Assembly (NCBI GenBank): GCA_963760405.1
Contig: CAVXCV010000013.1
Location: 24,963 to 88,962 of the forward strand
Direction of reading: 5' to 3'
Origin: RYN-230 sp963760405
GTDB lineage: Bacteria; Actinomycetota; Actinomycetes; Streptosporangiales; Streptosporangiaceae
DNA: 64,000 bases
Part shown: positions 50,949 to 59,165 of the stretch, one piece after another
Layout: every line of letters begins with the position of its first letter
How positions within the stretch are numbered: position 1 is the first letter of the stretch
Translations under genes and position numbers: made by a program
Notes under the pieces: generated by a model
The model's database searches: none
The model's input: the letters and a program-made list of their open reading frames with translations, nothing else
Told to the model about the DNA's origin: nothing

Positions 50949-51832
50949 TGCTGACGATAAGCACCGATGACGGGGTCGCGCTGCACGCCGAGAGCACGGG
51001 CGACGGCGCGCCCATCGTGTTCCTGCACGAGTTCGCCGGGGATCACCGCAGCTGGGAGCCGCAGGTCCGGTACTTCTCCGCGAGCTACCGGTGCGTGACC
51101 TACGCGGCCCGCGGGTACCCGCCGTCCGGCGTGCCCGCCGACCCGGCGGCCTACTCCCAGCCGCGGGCCGTGGCCGATGCGATCGCCGTGCTGGACGGGA
51201 CCGGCATCGACGCCGCGCACGTGATCGGCCTGTCCATGGGCGGGTTCACCGCGCTGCACCTGGCCATGCAGCACCCGGACCGGGTGCTGTCCGCGGTGGT
51301 GGCCGGGACGGGCTACGGCGCGCTGCCGGAGCGGCAGGAGGCGTTCCGGGCCGAGTCAGCGGCGATCGCGGCGGCGTTCGAGGCGGACGGGGCGGCGCAG
51401 GTCGCCTCGTGGTACGCGGCCGGCCCGGCCCGGGTGCAGTTCCAGAACAAGAACCCGCGGGGCTGGGCGGAGTTCGCCGCGGCGCTGGCCGGGCACTCCG
51501 CGGTGGGCTCCGCGCTGACCATGCGCGGGGTGCAGGCGGCCCGGCCGTCGCTGTACTCGCTGCGGCCCGAGCTGGCCGGGATCACCGCCCCGGTGCTGGT
51601 CATGGTGGGCGATGAGGACGAGGGCTGCCTGGAGACGGGGCTGATGCTGAAGCGGACCATCCCGGCCGCCGGGCTGGTGGTCCTGCCGCGCACCGGGCAC
51701 ACCGCCAACCTGGAGGAGCCGGACGTGTTCAACGCGGCCGCCGACCGCTTCCTGGCCGCGGTGGACCGCGGCGCCTGGCACTCACGGGACCCGAGGTCCG
51801 TTTCCACCTCGACCACGGGAGCTAGCCCATGA
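50948..51832 (+). CDS. Alpha/beta-fold hydrolase
   Basis: A 294-residue serine hydrolase. The triad is visible: nucleophile Ser96 in IGLSMGGF, Asp222 in MVGDEDEG, and His251 in RTGHTANLEEP; the oxyanion region is HEFAGDHRSW. The fold and the site resemble meta-cleavage-product hydrolases and enol-lactonases. Being co-translated with GntR and the hydroxylase, it probably hydrolyses a ring-opened or lactone/lactam intermediate. The last 20 residues are low complexity. Confidence 0.9.
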   Translation: MLTISTDDGVALHAESTGDGAPIVFLHEFAGDHRSWEPQVRYFSASYRCVTYAARGYPPSGVPADPAAYSQPRAVADAIAVLDGTGIDAAHVIGLSMGGFTALHLAMQHPDRVLSAVVAGTGYGALPERQEAFRAESAAIAAAFEADGAAQVASWYAAGPARVQFQNKNPRGWAEFAAALAGHSAVGSALTMRGVQAARPSLYSLRPELAGITAPVLVMVGDEDEGCLETGLMLKRTIPAAGLVVLPRTGHTANLEEPDVFNAAADRFLAAVDRGAWHSRDPRSVSTSTTGASP

Positions 51833-52628
51833 CCTTGCTCGGCCGGCTGTCGCCGCGGCGCCGGGTGTTCGCCGCTGGCGTCGCTGCCGTGGTGGCCGCG
51901 GTCGCCGTGGTGACCGTGGTGCTCGCGGTGCAGGGCGGGTCGCCGGGCGGGGCGGCTGGGTTCCCGGCCCAGGACCGGCCCGGGCCGGTGATCCTGGTGC
52001 CCGGGTACGGCGGGAACACCGGGTCGCTGGCGGTGCTGGCGCGGCGGATCCGGGCGGCCGGCCGGACCGCGATCGTGGTCCGGCTGCCCGGCAACGGCAC
52101 CGGCAGCCTGGTCACTGACGCGGCCGTGCTGAACAGCGCGGTCAGCCAGGCGCTGGCGGGCGGCGCGCCCTCGGTGGACGTGATCGGCTACTCGGCGGGC
52201 GGGGTCACCACCTTGCTGTGGGCCCGCGCTGACGGCGGCACGCACAAGGCCCGCCGGGTGATCACGCTGGGCTCCCCGTTCCACGGCGCGCAGATCGCCG
52301 CCGCGGGCAATGCGTTCGTGCCCGGCGCCTGCCCGGCCGCCTGCCAGCAGCTCGTCCCCGGCAGCAGCCTGCTCAACCAGATCGACGCCGGTGGCGTGCC
52401 GGGCCGGCCGCGCTGGCTGTCGCTGTGGACCACCGACGACCAGACCGTCACCCCGCCGGACTCCGCCCGGCTGAGCGGCGCGCTGAACGTGCCGATCCAG
52501 TCGGTCTGCCCGGCGCAGCAGATCAGCCACTCCCAGCTGCCCACCAACCGGGTGGTCACCGCGATCGTGCTGCAGGCGATCGGGCCGGCCCGGTCCGCCC
52601 GCCCAGCGCCGCCGACTGCCGCGGCTGA
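51829..52628 (+). CDS. Secreted or membrane-anchored lipase/esterase-like alpha/beta hydrolase, 3' frameshift
   Basis: ATG 51829 overlaps the previous stop. After a basic N-terminus and a membrane/signal segment (VFAAGVAAVVAAVAVVTVVLAV), the domain has the oxyanion loop VPGYGGNTGSL, nucleophile Ser122 in VIGYSAGGVTTLL, and a late His in ISHSQLP. The uncorrected frame runs to 53121, far over the convergent ABC permease gene. One missing base near 52590 changes the end to GPVRPPSAADCRG with a stop at 52628, a normal ending for this lipase group and before the next gene. This shows that the long overlap is an artefact of an indel. Confidence 0.78.
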
Positions 52629-52649
52629 CCCGGGCGTCCCCGGCCAGGC

Positions 52650-53507
52650 TCAGCTGGTGATGTCCTTGGTGGCGAAGTGGGCCCAGGCCGCCCCCAGGAA
52701 CACCAGCACGTACACGGCCTGCACGGCAAAGCCGCGCTCGATGTTCCGCCACACGATCGGCTGCCGGAAGAAGTCGATCCAGGCCAGCCAGTACCGGGTG
52801 GGCAGGTACGGGGTGACTGACGAGGCGGCGTTCAGGGTGACCAGCACCTGGCTGGTGATCAGCGCGGCAAGCGCGCCGAGCGCCGCGCCGAGCGCGGAGT
52901 CGGTGAGGGTGGACAGGAACAGCGCGATCGCGCCCACGCCGAGCATGGACACCGCGATGAAGCTGATCGCGCCGACCGTGCGGATCAGGATGTCGGCCGG
53001 GGTCATCGGGGTGCCGGACAGCGTGGTGGCGGCGGCGCCCCCGGCGAAGGTGGAGGTAGTCGGGCCGCCGGAGGTGGCCGCGATCGGCTGCGCCCCGAAC
53101 AGCGCGATGCCCGCCAGGTAGGCGGTCACCGCGACGAGGAGCACCGCCGCCAGGGTGTACGCCACCAGCGACACGAGCTTCGCGGCGAGCAGCCGGGTCC
53201 GGCCGACCGGCCGGGCCAGCAGGTAGCGCAGGGTCCCCGCGCCCGCCTCGCCGGCGATGGCGTCGCCGGCCACCACCGCGACCGCCACCGGCAGGAAGAT
53301 CGGCAGCACGATGGCCAGCGCCGCGGCCGGGAACAGCTGCCCGCTGGACAGCACGGCGGACAGCAGGGCCGGCCCCTGCCCGGGCGGCGGCGCCAGGTGG
53401 GTGACCGCGACGAACACCGCGACCAGCACCGGCAGCCCGCAGAGCAGCGCCACGCTGACCCAGCTGCGCGGCCGCCGGACCAGTTTCACCAGCTCGACCC
53501 TGATCAC
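52650..53507 (-). CDS. ABC-2-type exporter permease
   Basis: A 285-residue permease with six predicted membrane segments. The opening MIRVELVKLVRRPRSW and the helix GDAIAGEAGAGTLRYLLARPVGRTRLLAAKLV are typical of ABC-2 exporters of the NatB/BcrB kind. ATG 53507 overlaps the ATPase stop (ATGA). Together with the LolA-like protein upstream it forms a three-gene unit. The exported compound is unknown; drug, lipid or peptide are possible. Confidence 0.9.
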   Translation of the reverse strand: MIRVELVKLVRRPRSWVSVALLCGLPVLVAVFVAVTHLAPPPGQGPALLSAVLSSGQLFPAAALAIVLPIFLPVAVAVVAGDAIAGEAGAGTLRYLLARPVGRTRLLAAKLVSLVAYTLAAVLLVAVTAYLAGIALFGAQPIAATSGGPTTSTFAGGAAATTLSGTPMTPADILIRTVGAISFIAVSMLGVGAIALFLSTLTDSALGAALGALAALITSQVLVTLNAASSVTPYLPTRYWLAWIDFFRQPIVWRNIERGFAVQAVYVLVFLGAAWAHFATKDITS

Positions 53508-54463
53508 AGCGAGATCTCATCTCCGGGTTTGTCCTGGGGCCGGGAAGCCGGGCTGGGCACCAGGTCGACCCGGTCCGAGCCGGAGCCGGTGACGGCCAGC
53601 ACCACGTCCTCCAGGGACCGGCGCTCGGCGGCGATCTCGGTGACCCGGACTCCCTCGGCCACCAGGCGGGAGTTGAGCGCGGCGACGTCGGTCCCGGCCA
53701 CCACCAGGCGGTCCGCGTCACGGCGCTCGACCCGGCCGTCCAGCACTTCCACTGCCCGGCCGGTGTCCGGGGTATGCACCACCGCCCGCCCGGTCGGCGC
53801 CCGCAGCACGGCCAGGTCCTCCTGCAGGACCAGCCGGCCGCTGTCCACGATGCCGACCCGGGTGCACAGCTGCTCCACCTCGTTGAGCTGGTGGCTGGAC
53901 AGGAAGACCGTGGTGCCGCCCGAGTTCAGCTCGATCAGCAGGTCCCGGATCTCGCGGATGCCCTGCGGGTCCAGGCCGTTCGTGGGCTCGTCCAGGATGA
54001 GCAGCTGCGGCTGCCGGAGCAGCGCCGCGGCCAGGCCCAGCCGCTGCCGCATGCCCAGCGAGTACCGCTTGACCGGGCGGTTGTCGATGCCGCCCAGGCC
54101 GACCCGGTCCAGGGTGGTGGCGATCCGCTGCCGCCGGGTCCGCCTGCTGCCCGCCTTGCCCGCCGCGTCGATCAGCGCCAGGTTGGCCCGGCCGGACAGG
54201 TGCCCGTAGCTGGACGGCCCTTCCACCAGCGCGCCGATGGAGGGCAGGACCTGCGCGGCCCGGGCCGGCATGGCCTGGCCCATGACGGTGATCTCGCCGC
54301 TGGTCGCGAAGACCAGGCCCAGCAGCATGCGCACCACGGTCGTCTTGCCGGAGCCGTTCGGCCCGAGGAAGCCGTACCGGTCGCCTTCGCGCACGTCCAG
54401 GTTCACCTGGTCCACCACGAGCAGCGGGCCGTACCGCTTGGTGAGCGCCATGGTCTGGATCAT
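53504..54463 (-). CDS. ABC-2-type exporter ATPase
   Basis: A 319-residue single-domain ATPase. Walker A GPNGSGKT lies at residues 34-41, signature YSLGMRQRLGLAAAL near 135, Walker B LLILDEPTNGLDP, and the H-loop VFLSSHQLNEVEQL. The C-terminal 90 residues form the accessory domain common in drug-resistance (BcrA/DrrA-like) ATPases. It overlaps the genes on both sides by ATGA. Confidence 0.93.
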   Translation of the reverse strand: MIQTMALTKRYGPLLVVDQVNLDVREGDRYGFLGPNGSGKTTVVRMLLGLVFATSGEITVMGQAMPARAAQVLPSIGALVEGPSSYGHLSGRANLALIDAAGKAGSRRTRRQRIATTLDRVGLGGIDNRPVKRYSLGMRQRLGLAAALLRQPQLLILDEPTNGLDPQGIREIRDLLIELNSGGTTVFLSSHQLNEVEQLCTRVGIVDSGRLVLQEDLAVLRAPTGRAVVHTPDTGRAVEVLDGRVERRDADRLVVAGTDVAALNSRLVAEGVRVTEIAAERRSLEDVVLAVTGSGSDRVDLVPSPASRPQDKPGDEISL

Positions 54464-55653
54464 CGGCCGCGCCTGAAGTGCGGCCGGAAGTTGACCATGC
54501 TGACCGCGGCGTTCTCCAGTACCGCGGGCGTCACCGCGCCGCTGAACAGGAATGTCGTATGACGGAAACCGGCCACGACCATGAGAACGGTGATCAGCGG
54601 CGTTTGGATCACCACCGCGACCTGCCCGGCCAGCACGACCGTGTCCGCGCCCGCCTGGATGGCCGCGTTGTACGCGTCCGTGCCCACGTCCCTGGGCAGC
54701 GGCAGCAGCACGAACTGGGCCAGCCCGCGGCCGTAGGCGGCTACCCCGGGCGGGCTGCCCGGGATGCTGACCTTCCCGGCACCGCCCAGCGTGGCCGGGA
54801 ACGGGGTGCCGTCACCGTCCCCGTCGGCGTCGCCGTTGAGGATCCGGTCCACGTTGGGCAGCGCGGTGGTGGTGAACCCGACGCCCGGGGCGGGCTGGGG
54901 AATCACGGTGTCCAGGGACGGGCGGCTGATGCTCAGCTCCAGGAAGCTCGCGGTGAGCACGGGCGCGGGCGCGGACCGGTTGAAGATCTGCACCTTGACG
55001 GGCAGCCCGGTGGCCGGGTCGGCCCAGATGTCGATCGCGCTGATCGTGGTGCCCTGGTCGGCCGGGACCACCCGCAGGCCGGCCGCGTCCACCCCGGCCA
55101 CCCGCTGTGCGGGCAGCCGGGACAGCTGGTCCGCGGCGCCGGCGATGTCCAGCAGCCGGTGCGCGAGGGCCGGCGGCAGCAGGTCGGGGGCCCGCGGCAG
55201 GCGGACCGGCTCCGTCCCGGTGACCTGGGTGAACAGGTTGCTCCCGTAGTTCCACAGGAAGGTCACGCCACCGTCGGTGTAGACGTCGTTCTCGCCTGTC
55301 CCGGTCACCTCGTCGGCGCGCCAGTTGGCGGGCGAGCGGTACCACACGTACTGGTCGGTCACGCCGTCCAGCAGGTTGCTGACGTCACCCAGGTCGGGCA
55401 GCTGCGGCAGGCCGAGATCCACCGAGCTTTCCGCGTACCCCTGGTAGGGCACCCGGGCCGAGGCCAGGATGCGGGCCCGCAGCGCCGCCGCGGGCAGGGT
55501 GGATCCTTGCACCGGCAGCGCCGCGATCGCCACCGGGAGCGCGCAGAGCACAGCGGTTCCGCCGGCCACCACGGCCCACCGGCGCCAGGACCTGAGCCGC
55601 CCCGCCGCTGCCGCCACGGGTCTACGGTACGTCGTCCGCCGGACTGGGCACAC
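54460..55653 (-). CDS. LolA/RseB-like extracytoplasmic protein with N-terminal anchor
   Basis: A 397-residue protein. An N-terminal membrane segment (WAVVAGGTAVLCALPVAIAALPV) is followed by a LolA/RseB-type half-barrel fold: LRARILASARVPYQGYAESSVDLGLPQLPD, then YVWYRSPANWRADEV and GLRVVPADQGTTISAIDIWADPATGLPVKVQIF. Such proteins bind lipids or lipoproteins or sense envelope stress. Co-translation with an ABC-2 exporter suggests delivery of a substrate to, or control of, that pump. The start could also be at a GTG a few codons downstream. Confidence 0.8.
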   Translation of the reverse strand: MCPVRRTTYRRPVAAAAGRLRSWRRWAVVAGGTAVLCALPVAIAALPVQGSTLPAAALRARILASARVPYQGYAESSVDLGLPQLPDLGDVSNLLDGVTDQYVWYRSPANWRADEVTGTGENDVYTDGGVTFLWNYGSNLFTQVTGTEPVRLPRAPDLLPPALAHRLLDIAGAADQLSRLPAQRVAGVDAAGLRVVPADQGTTISAIDIWADPATGLPVKVQIFNRSAPAPVLTASFLELSISRPSLDTVIPQPAPGVGFTTTALPNVDRILNGDADGDGDGTPFPATLGGAGKVSIPGSPPGVAAYGRGLAQFVLLPLPRDVGTDAYNAAIQAGADTVVLAGQVAVVIQTPLITVLMVVAGFRHTTFLFSGAVTPAVLENAAVSMVNFRPHFRRGR

Positions 55654-55716
55654 CGGCGCTGGTCATCCGTAATCTGCGGATAACAACAGGGGAGTTGCCA
55701 GGTCCCCGGTGGCGGG

Positions 55717-56451
55717 CTAGTACCAGCCGTACGCCTGCTCGTGGGACCAGGCGCCGCAGGGCGAGCCGTACACCGACCGGATGTAGCCCAGGCCCCAGCG
55801 GATCTGGGTCGCCGCGTTGGTCTGCCAGTCGGGGCCAGCACTGGCCATCTTGCTGCCCGGCAGCGCCTGCGGGATCCCGTAGGCGCCGGAGGACGGGTTG
55901 CTCGCGTAGACGTTCCACCCGCTCTCCCCGTTCCACAGCGGCTGCAAGCAGCTGAACTGCGACGATGACCAGCCGAAGGACCCGAGCATGCCGTGGGCGA
56001 TCTGCTGCGGGCTGCCCTGCGGGACCGCCGCCTGGACCGGTGCTGCCGCGGCGGCCTGGGACGAGCTGGCGGAAGCCGCCTGGACAGCCGCGGCGCGGGC
56101 CGCGGCGGCGCGGGCCGCGGCGGCCCGCGCCTGTGCCGCCTGCTGCCGGGCGATGGCCTGCTTCACGGACGCCAGCCGCTGCGCGGCCTGGCCGGCCTTG
56201 AGCTGGTGCAGCGAGGTGCCGAGGACAGTGTCCGCTACGGCGGTATCCGCCCCGGCGGCGCCGCTGCTGGCCAGCGAGGGCGAGCTGGCGATGGCGGCCG
56301 AGTTGGCCATGGCCGCCGCGGAAACCTGGGAGCCAGCTGGCCAGGCGGCCGTCGTGGCGGCGGCCACGCCCGCGAGGGCGAGTGCTGAGCCAGCGGCCAC
56401 GAGGGTGATCTTCGATGGGGTGCGCGGAAGAGTCTTTCGGTGAAGCGGCAA
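55717..56451 (-). CDS. Secreted lytic transglycosylase-like protein
   Basis: A protein of about 244 residues. The signal segment is ITLVAAGSALALAGVAAATTAAWPAG. A helical alanine-rich linker with a five-residue RAAAA period (15-bp DNA repeats) follows. The C-terminal domain (QQIAHGMLGSFGWSSSQFSCLQPLWNGESGWNVYASNPSSGAYGIPQALPGSKMA) matches the actinobacterial SLT/transglycosylase-like fold with the catalytic glutamate in NGESGW; it should cleave peptidoglycan glycan strands. TTG 56451 is the best start (AAAGG upstream); the frame extends further but without a signal-like N-terminus. Confidence 0.82.
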   Translation of the reverse strand: MPLHRKTLPRTPSKITLVAAGSALALAGVAAATTAAWPAGSQVSAAAMANSAAIASSPSLASSGAAGADTAVADTVLGTSLHQLKAGQAAQRLASVKQAIARQQAAQARAAAARAAAARAAAVQAASASSSQAAAAAPVQAAVPQGSPQQIAHGMLGSFGWSSSQFSCLQPLWNGESGWNVYASNPSSGAYGIPQALPGSKMASAGPDWQTNAATQIRWGLGYIRSVYGSPCGAWSHEQAYGWY

Positions 56452-56732
56452 GATGAACCTTTGCTTGGGCGCGCGGGCGCGCTCGGCTTCCACCCGGGAA
56501 CAGGCCAGCCCGCGGCAGTGGCGGCTGGCAGGCGTGTGGACGTGGCACAGGGGCAGGGCGCCGGGCCGCACGATGGGCGGCCATCACACACGCAGGGTGA
56601 TGACAGCGCTAACGAAGCAGCGCTTGTAACTGCGGTGCTTCCAACTGCGGTGCTTGTTACTGCAGCGTTTAACAATGCCTAACGGGCAGGCCGCTGGCAC
56701 CAGAAATCGGACATATGCCGCTATGGCCTATC
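56452..56732. other. Intergenic leader with 15-bp repeats upstream of the transglycosylase
   Basis: No gene is supported. At 56626-56670 three degenerate 15-bp units (GTAACTGCGGTGCTT type) occur in tandem. A frame on the minus strand passes through them giving AVTSTAVGSTAV-like text, which looks like repeat translation rather than a protein. I looked for a c-di-AMP riboswitch, known before such cell-wall genes in actinomycetes, and saw no convincing consensus. Confidence 0.45.
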
Positions 56733-57728
56733 TCACACCAGATCAGGGATGATTTCGCGGCCGTAAGCGGCGAGCGTCTCGGCCGGCTGGTCGTGCATCA
56801 GGTACACGGCGAACTGGTCGGCGCCGATCTCCGCCAGCTCACGCAGCCGGTCACGGTGCGCGCTCGCCGGGCCGAGCAGGCAGAACCGGTCCACGATCGC
56901 GTCGGGCACGAAGTCGGTGGAAGGGTTCCCGGCCCGGCCGTGATGGGCGTAGTCGTAGCCCTCGCGGCCCTTGATGTAGTCGGTCAGCACGTGCGGCACC
57001 GGCCCGTCCTCGCCGTACCGCGCGACCAGGTCGGCGACGTGGTTGCCGACCATGCCGCCGAACCAGCGCAGCTGGTCCCGCTGATGGGCCAGGTCGGTGC
57101 CGATGTAGGCGGGGGCGGCCACGCAGATCGTGATGGCGTCCGGGTCCCGGCCCGCGGCCTGCGCCGCGGCGCGCACCGAGCCGACCGTCCAGCGGGCGAT
57201 GTCCGGGTCCGCGGTCTGCAGGATGAAGCCGTCCGCCTGCTTACCCGCCAGGGCCAGCGCCTTCGGCCCGTACGCGGCCATCCAGATGTCCAGCTTGCCG
57301 TCGCGCACCCAGGGGATGCGCAGCGGGCTGCCGTGCAGCATCACCTCGCGCCCCTCGGCCAGCTCCTTGATCACGTGCATCGCCTCGGCCATGGTGGCCA
57401 GGTTCACCGGCCGCTGGCCGATCACCCGGCGGGCCGAATCGCCGCGGCCGATCCCGCACACCGTGCGGTTGCCGAACATGTCGTTGAGCGTGGCGAACAG
57501 GGACGCGGTCACCGACCAGTCCCGGGTACCCGGGTTGGTCACCATGGGGCCGATGACCATCCGCGACGTGGCCGCCAGGATCTGCGAGTAGATGACGAAC
57601 GGCTCCTGCCACAGCACGTGCGAGTCAAAGGTCCAGCCGTAGCGGAAGCCCTCGTCCTCGGCCCGGCACATGGTCTGCACCACCGCGGCGGCAGGCGGGT
57701 CCGTCTGCAGTACGACACCGAAATCCAT
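56733..57728 (-). CDS. LLM-class flavin/F420-dependent oxidoreductase (CPS_4043-like)
   Basis: A 331-residue TIM-barrel luciferase-like enzyme. It opens MDFGVVLQTDPPAAAVVQTMCRAEDEGFRYGWTFDSHVLWQEPFV; PMVTNPGTRDWSVTASLFATLND and GIGRGDSARRVIGQRP match the family that often accompanies dihydropyrimidinase genes. The cofactor could be F420 or FMN. ATG 57728 is placed well after AGGGGGAC. It is last in the same-strand series carbon-nitrogen hydrolase, dihydropyrimidinase, LLM enzyme, suggesting a redox step on a pyrimidine or hydantoin ring. Confidence 0.88.
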   Translation of the reverse strand: MDFGVVLQTDPPAAAVVQTMCRAEDEGFRYGWTFDSHVLWQEPFVIYSQILAATSRMVIGPMVTNPGTRDWSVTASLFATLNDMFGNRTVCGIGRGDSARRVIGQRPVNLATMAEAMHVIKELAEGREVMLHGSPLRIPWVRDGKLDIWMAAYGPKALALAGKQADGFILQTADPDIARWTVGSVRAAAQAAGRDPDAITICVAAPAYIGTDLAHQRDQLRWFGGMVGNHVADLVARYGEDGPVPHVLTDYIKGREGYDYAHHGRAGNPSTDFVPDAIVDRFCLLGPASAHRDRLRELAEIGADQFAVYLMHDQPAETLAAYGREIIPDLV

Positions 57729-57758
57729 CACTGTCCCCCTGGGTTTATGGGCACTGGG

Positions 57759-59165
57759 TTAGATCAGGTACTCAGACAACCCGCGCGCCAGGAACTGCCC
57801 GTGCCCGGCCCGGCCGTGGAACTCCCCGCCGTCGATCACGACCTCTCCCCGGGACAGCACGGTCTGCACCTGGCCGGTCAGCACGAATCCCTCATAGGCC
57901 GAGTAGTCCACGTTCATGTGATGGGTCCGGGCGGACAGGGTCTGCCGGGCCCGCGGGTCGTAGATCACGATGTCCGCGTCCGAGCCGGGCGCGATGACGC
58001 CCTTACGCGGGTACAGGCCGAACATCCGGGCGGGCGTGGTACAGGCCACCTCCACCCAGCGGGCCAGCGACAGCTCCCCGGACGCCACGCCCTGGTGCAG
58101 CAGGTCCATCCGGTGCTCGACCCCCGGCATGCCGTTGGGGATCTTCGAGAAGTCGCCCCGGCCCAGCTCTTTCTGCTCCTTGAAGCAGAACGGGCAATGG
58201 TCGGTGGACACCACGGACAGGTCGTTGGTGCGCAGCCCCCGCCACAGCGAGCCCTGGTGCTCCCGCGGCCGCAGCGGCGGCGAGGCCACGTACTTGGCGC
58301 CCTCGAAGTCCGGCCGGGCCAGGTCATCCAGGGACAGGTACAGATACTGCGGGCAGGTCTCCGCGAACACGTTCTGGCCGGCATCCCGCGCCTCGGTGAC
58401 GGCCTGCAGCGCCTGCGCGGCGGACAGGTGGACGATGTACAGCGGCGAGCCGGTGACCTTGGCCAGGGTGATCGCCCGGTGGGTGGCTTCCGCCTCCAGT
58501 TCCGGCGGCCGGGTCAGGCCGTGCTGCACCGGGTCGGTCCGGCCCTCGGCCAGGGCCTGGGCCACCAGCTGATCGATCGCGATGCCGTTCTCAGCGTGCA
58601 TCATGATCACCGCGCCGGTGTCCGCCGCCTTGAGCATGGCCCGGACGATCTCGCCGTCGGTGGCGTAGAACACGCCCGGGTAGGCCATGAACATCTTGAA
58701 GCTGTTCACGCCCGCCCCGATGCAGGCCTCCATTTCCTTGAGCGTGGTGTCGTTGACGTCGGAAACGATCATGTGGAAGCTGTAGTCGACCGCGCAGTTG
58801 CCGTCCGCCTTGGCGTGCCACTTGTCCAGCGTGGCCAGCAGCGATGTGCCCTTGGCCTGGACCGCGAAGTCGATGATCGTGGTGGTGCCGCCCCAGGCCG
58901 CGGCCTGGGTCCCGGTCTCGAAGGTGTCCGCCGAGAACGTGCCGCCGAACGGCATCTCCATGTGCGTGTGCACGTCGATGCCGCCGGGCAGCACATACCG
59001 CCCCGCGGCGTCCAGCACCCGGCCGGCGCCTGCCGCCCAGGACTGGGCCAGCTCGCTGCCTGGGGCGGCCAGGGCGGTGATCCGCTCTCCCTCCACCAGG
59101 ACATCGGCCGCGACGCCCCCACTCGGCGACAGCACGGTGCCGCCGGCTATCACCAGGCGGCTCAT
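57759..59165 (-). CDS. hydA: Dihydropyrimidinase / D-hydantoinase
   Basis: A 468-residue amidohydrolase that opens dihydrouracil, dihydrothymine or hydantoin rings. Metal ligands His66 and His68 (GIDVHTHMEMPFGG), the carboxylated Lys157 (NSFKMFMAYPG), MMHAENG, YIVHLSAAQAL and the aspartate in VVSTDHCPFCFKEQK are all present. The length is normal for the family. ATG 59165 overlaps the stop of the carbon-nitrogen hydrolase (ATGA), so both steps of reductive pyrimidine breakdown are made together. Confidence 0.93.
   Translation of the reverse strand: MSRLVIAGGTVLSPSGGVAADVLVEGERITALAAPGSELAQSWAAGAGRVLDAAGRYVLPGGIDVHTHMEMPFGGTFSADTFETGTQAAAWGGTTTIIDFAVQAKGTSLLATLDKWHAKADGNCAVDYSFHMIVSDVNDTTLKEMEACIGAGVNSFKMFMAYPGVFYATDGEIVRAMLKAADTGAVIMMHAENGIAIDQLVAQALAEGRTDPVQHGLTRPPELEAEATHRAITLAKVTGSPLYIVHLSAAQALQAVTEARDAGQNVFAETCPQYLYLSLDDLARPDFEGAKYVASPPLRPREHQGSLWRGLRTNDLSVVSTDHCPFCFKEQKELGRGDFSKIPNGMPGVEHRMDLLHQGVASGELSLARWVEVACTTPARMFGLYPRKGVIAPGSDADIVIYDPRARQTLSARTHHMNVDYSAYEGFVLTGQVQTVLSRGEVVIDGGEFHGRAGHGQFLARGLSEYLI

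Noticed and set aside
51829..53121. Lipase of 430 residues overlapping the ABC permease gene
   Set aside because: A one-base correction near 52590 gives a family-typical end at 52628; the last 160 residues are antisense text.
56452..56732. c-di-AMP riboswitch before the transglycosylase
   Set aside because: Such elements are known before this gene type in actinomycetes, but I could not find the conserved core. A covariance-model scan would settle it.
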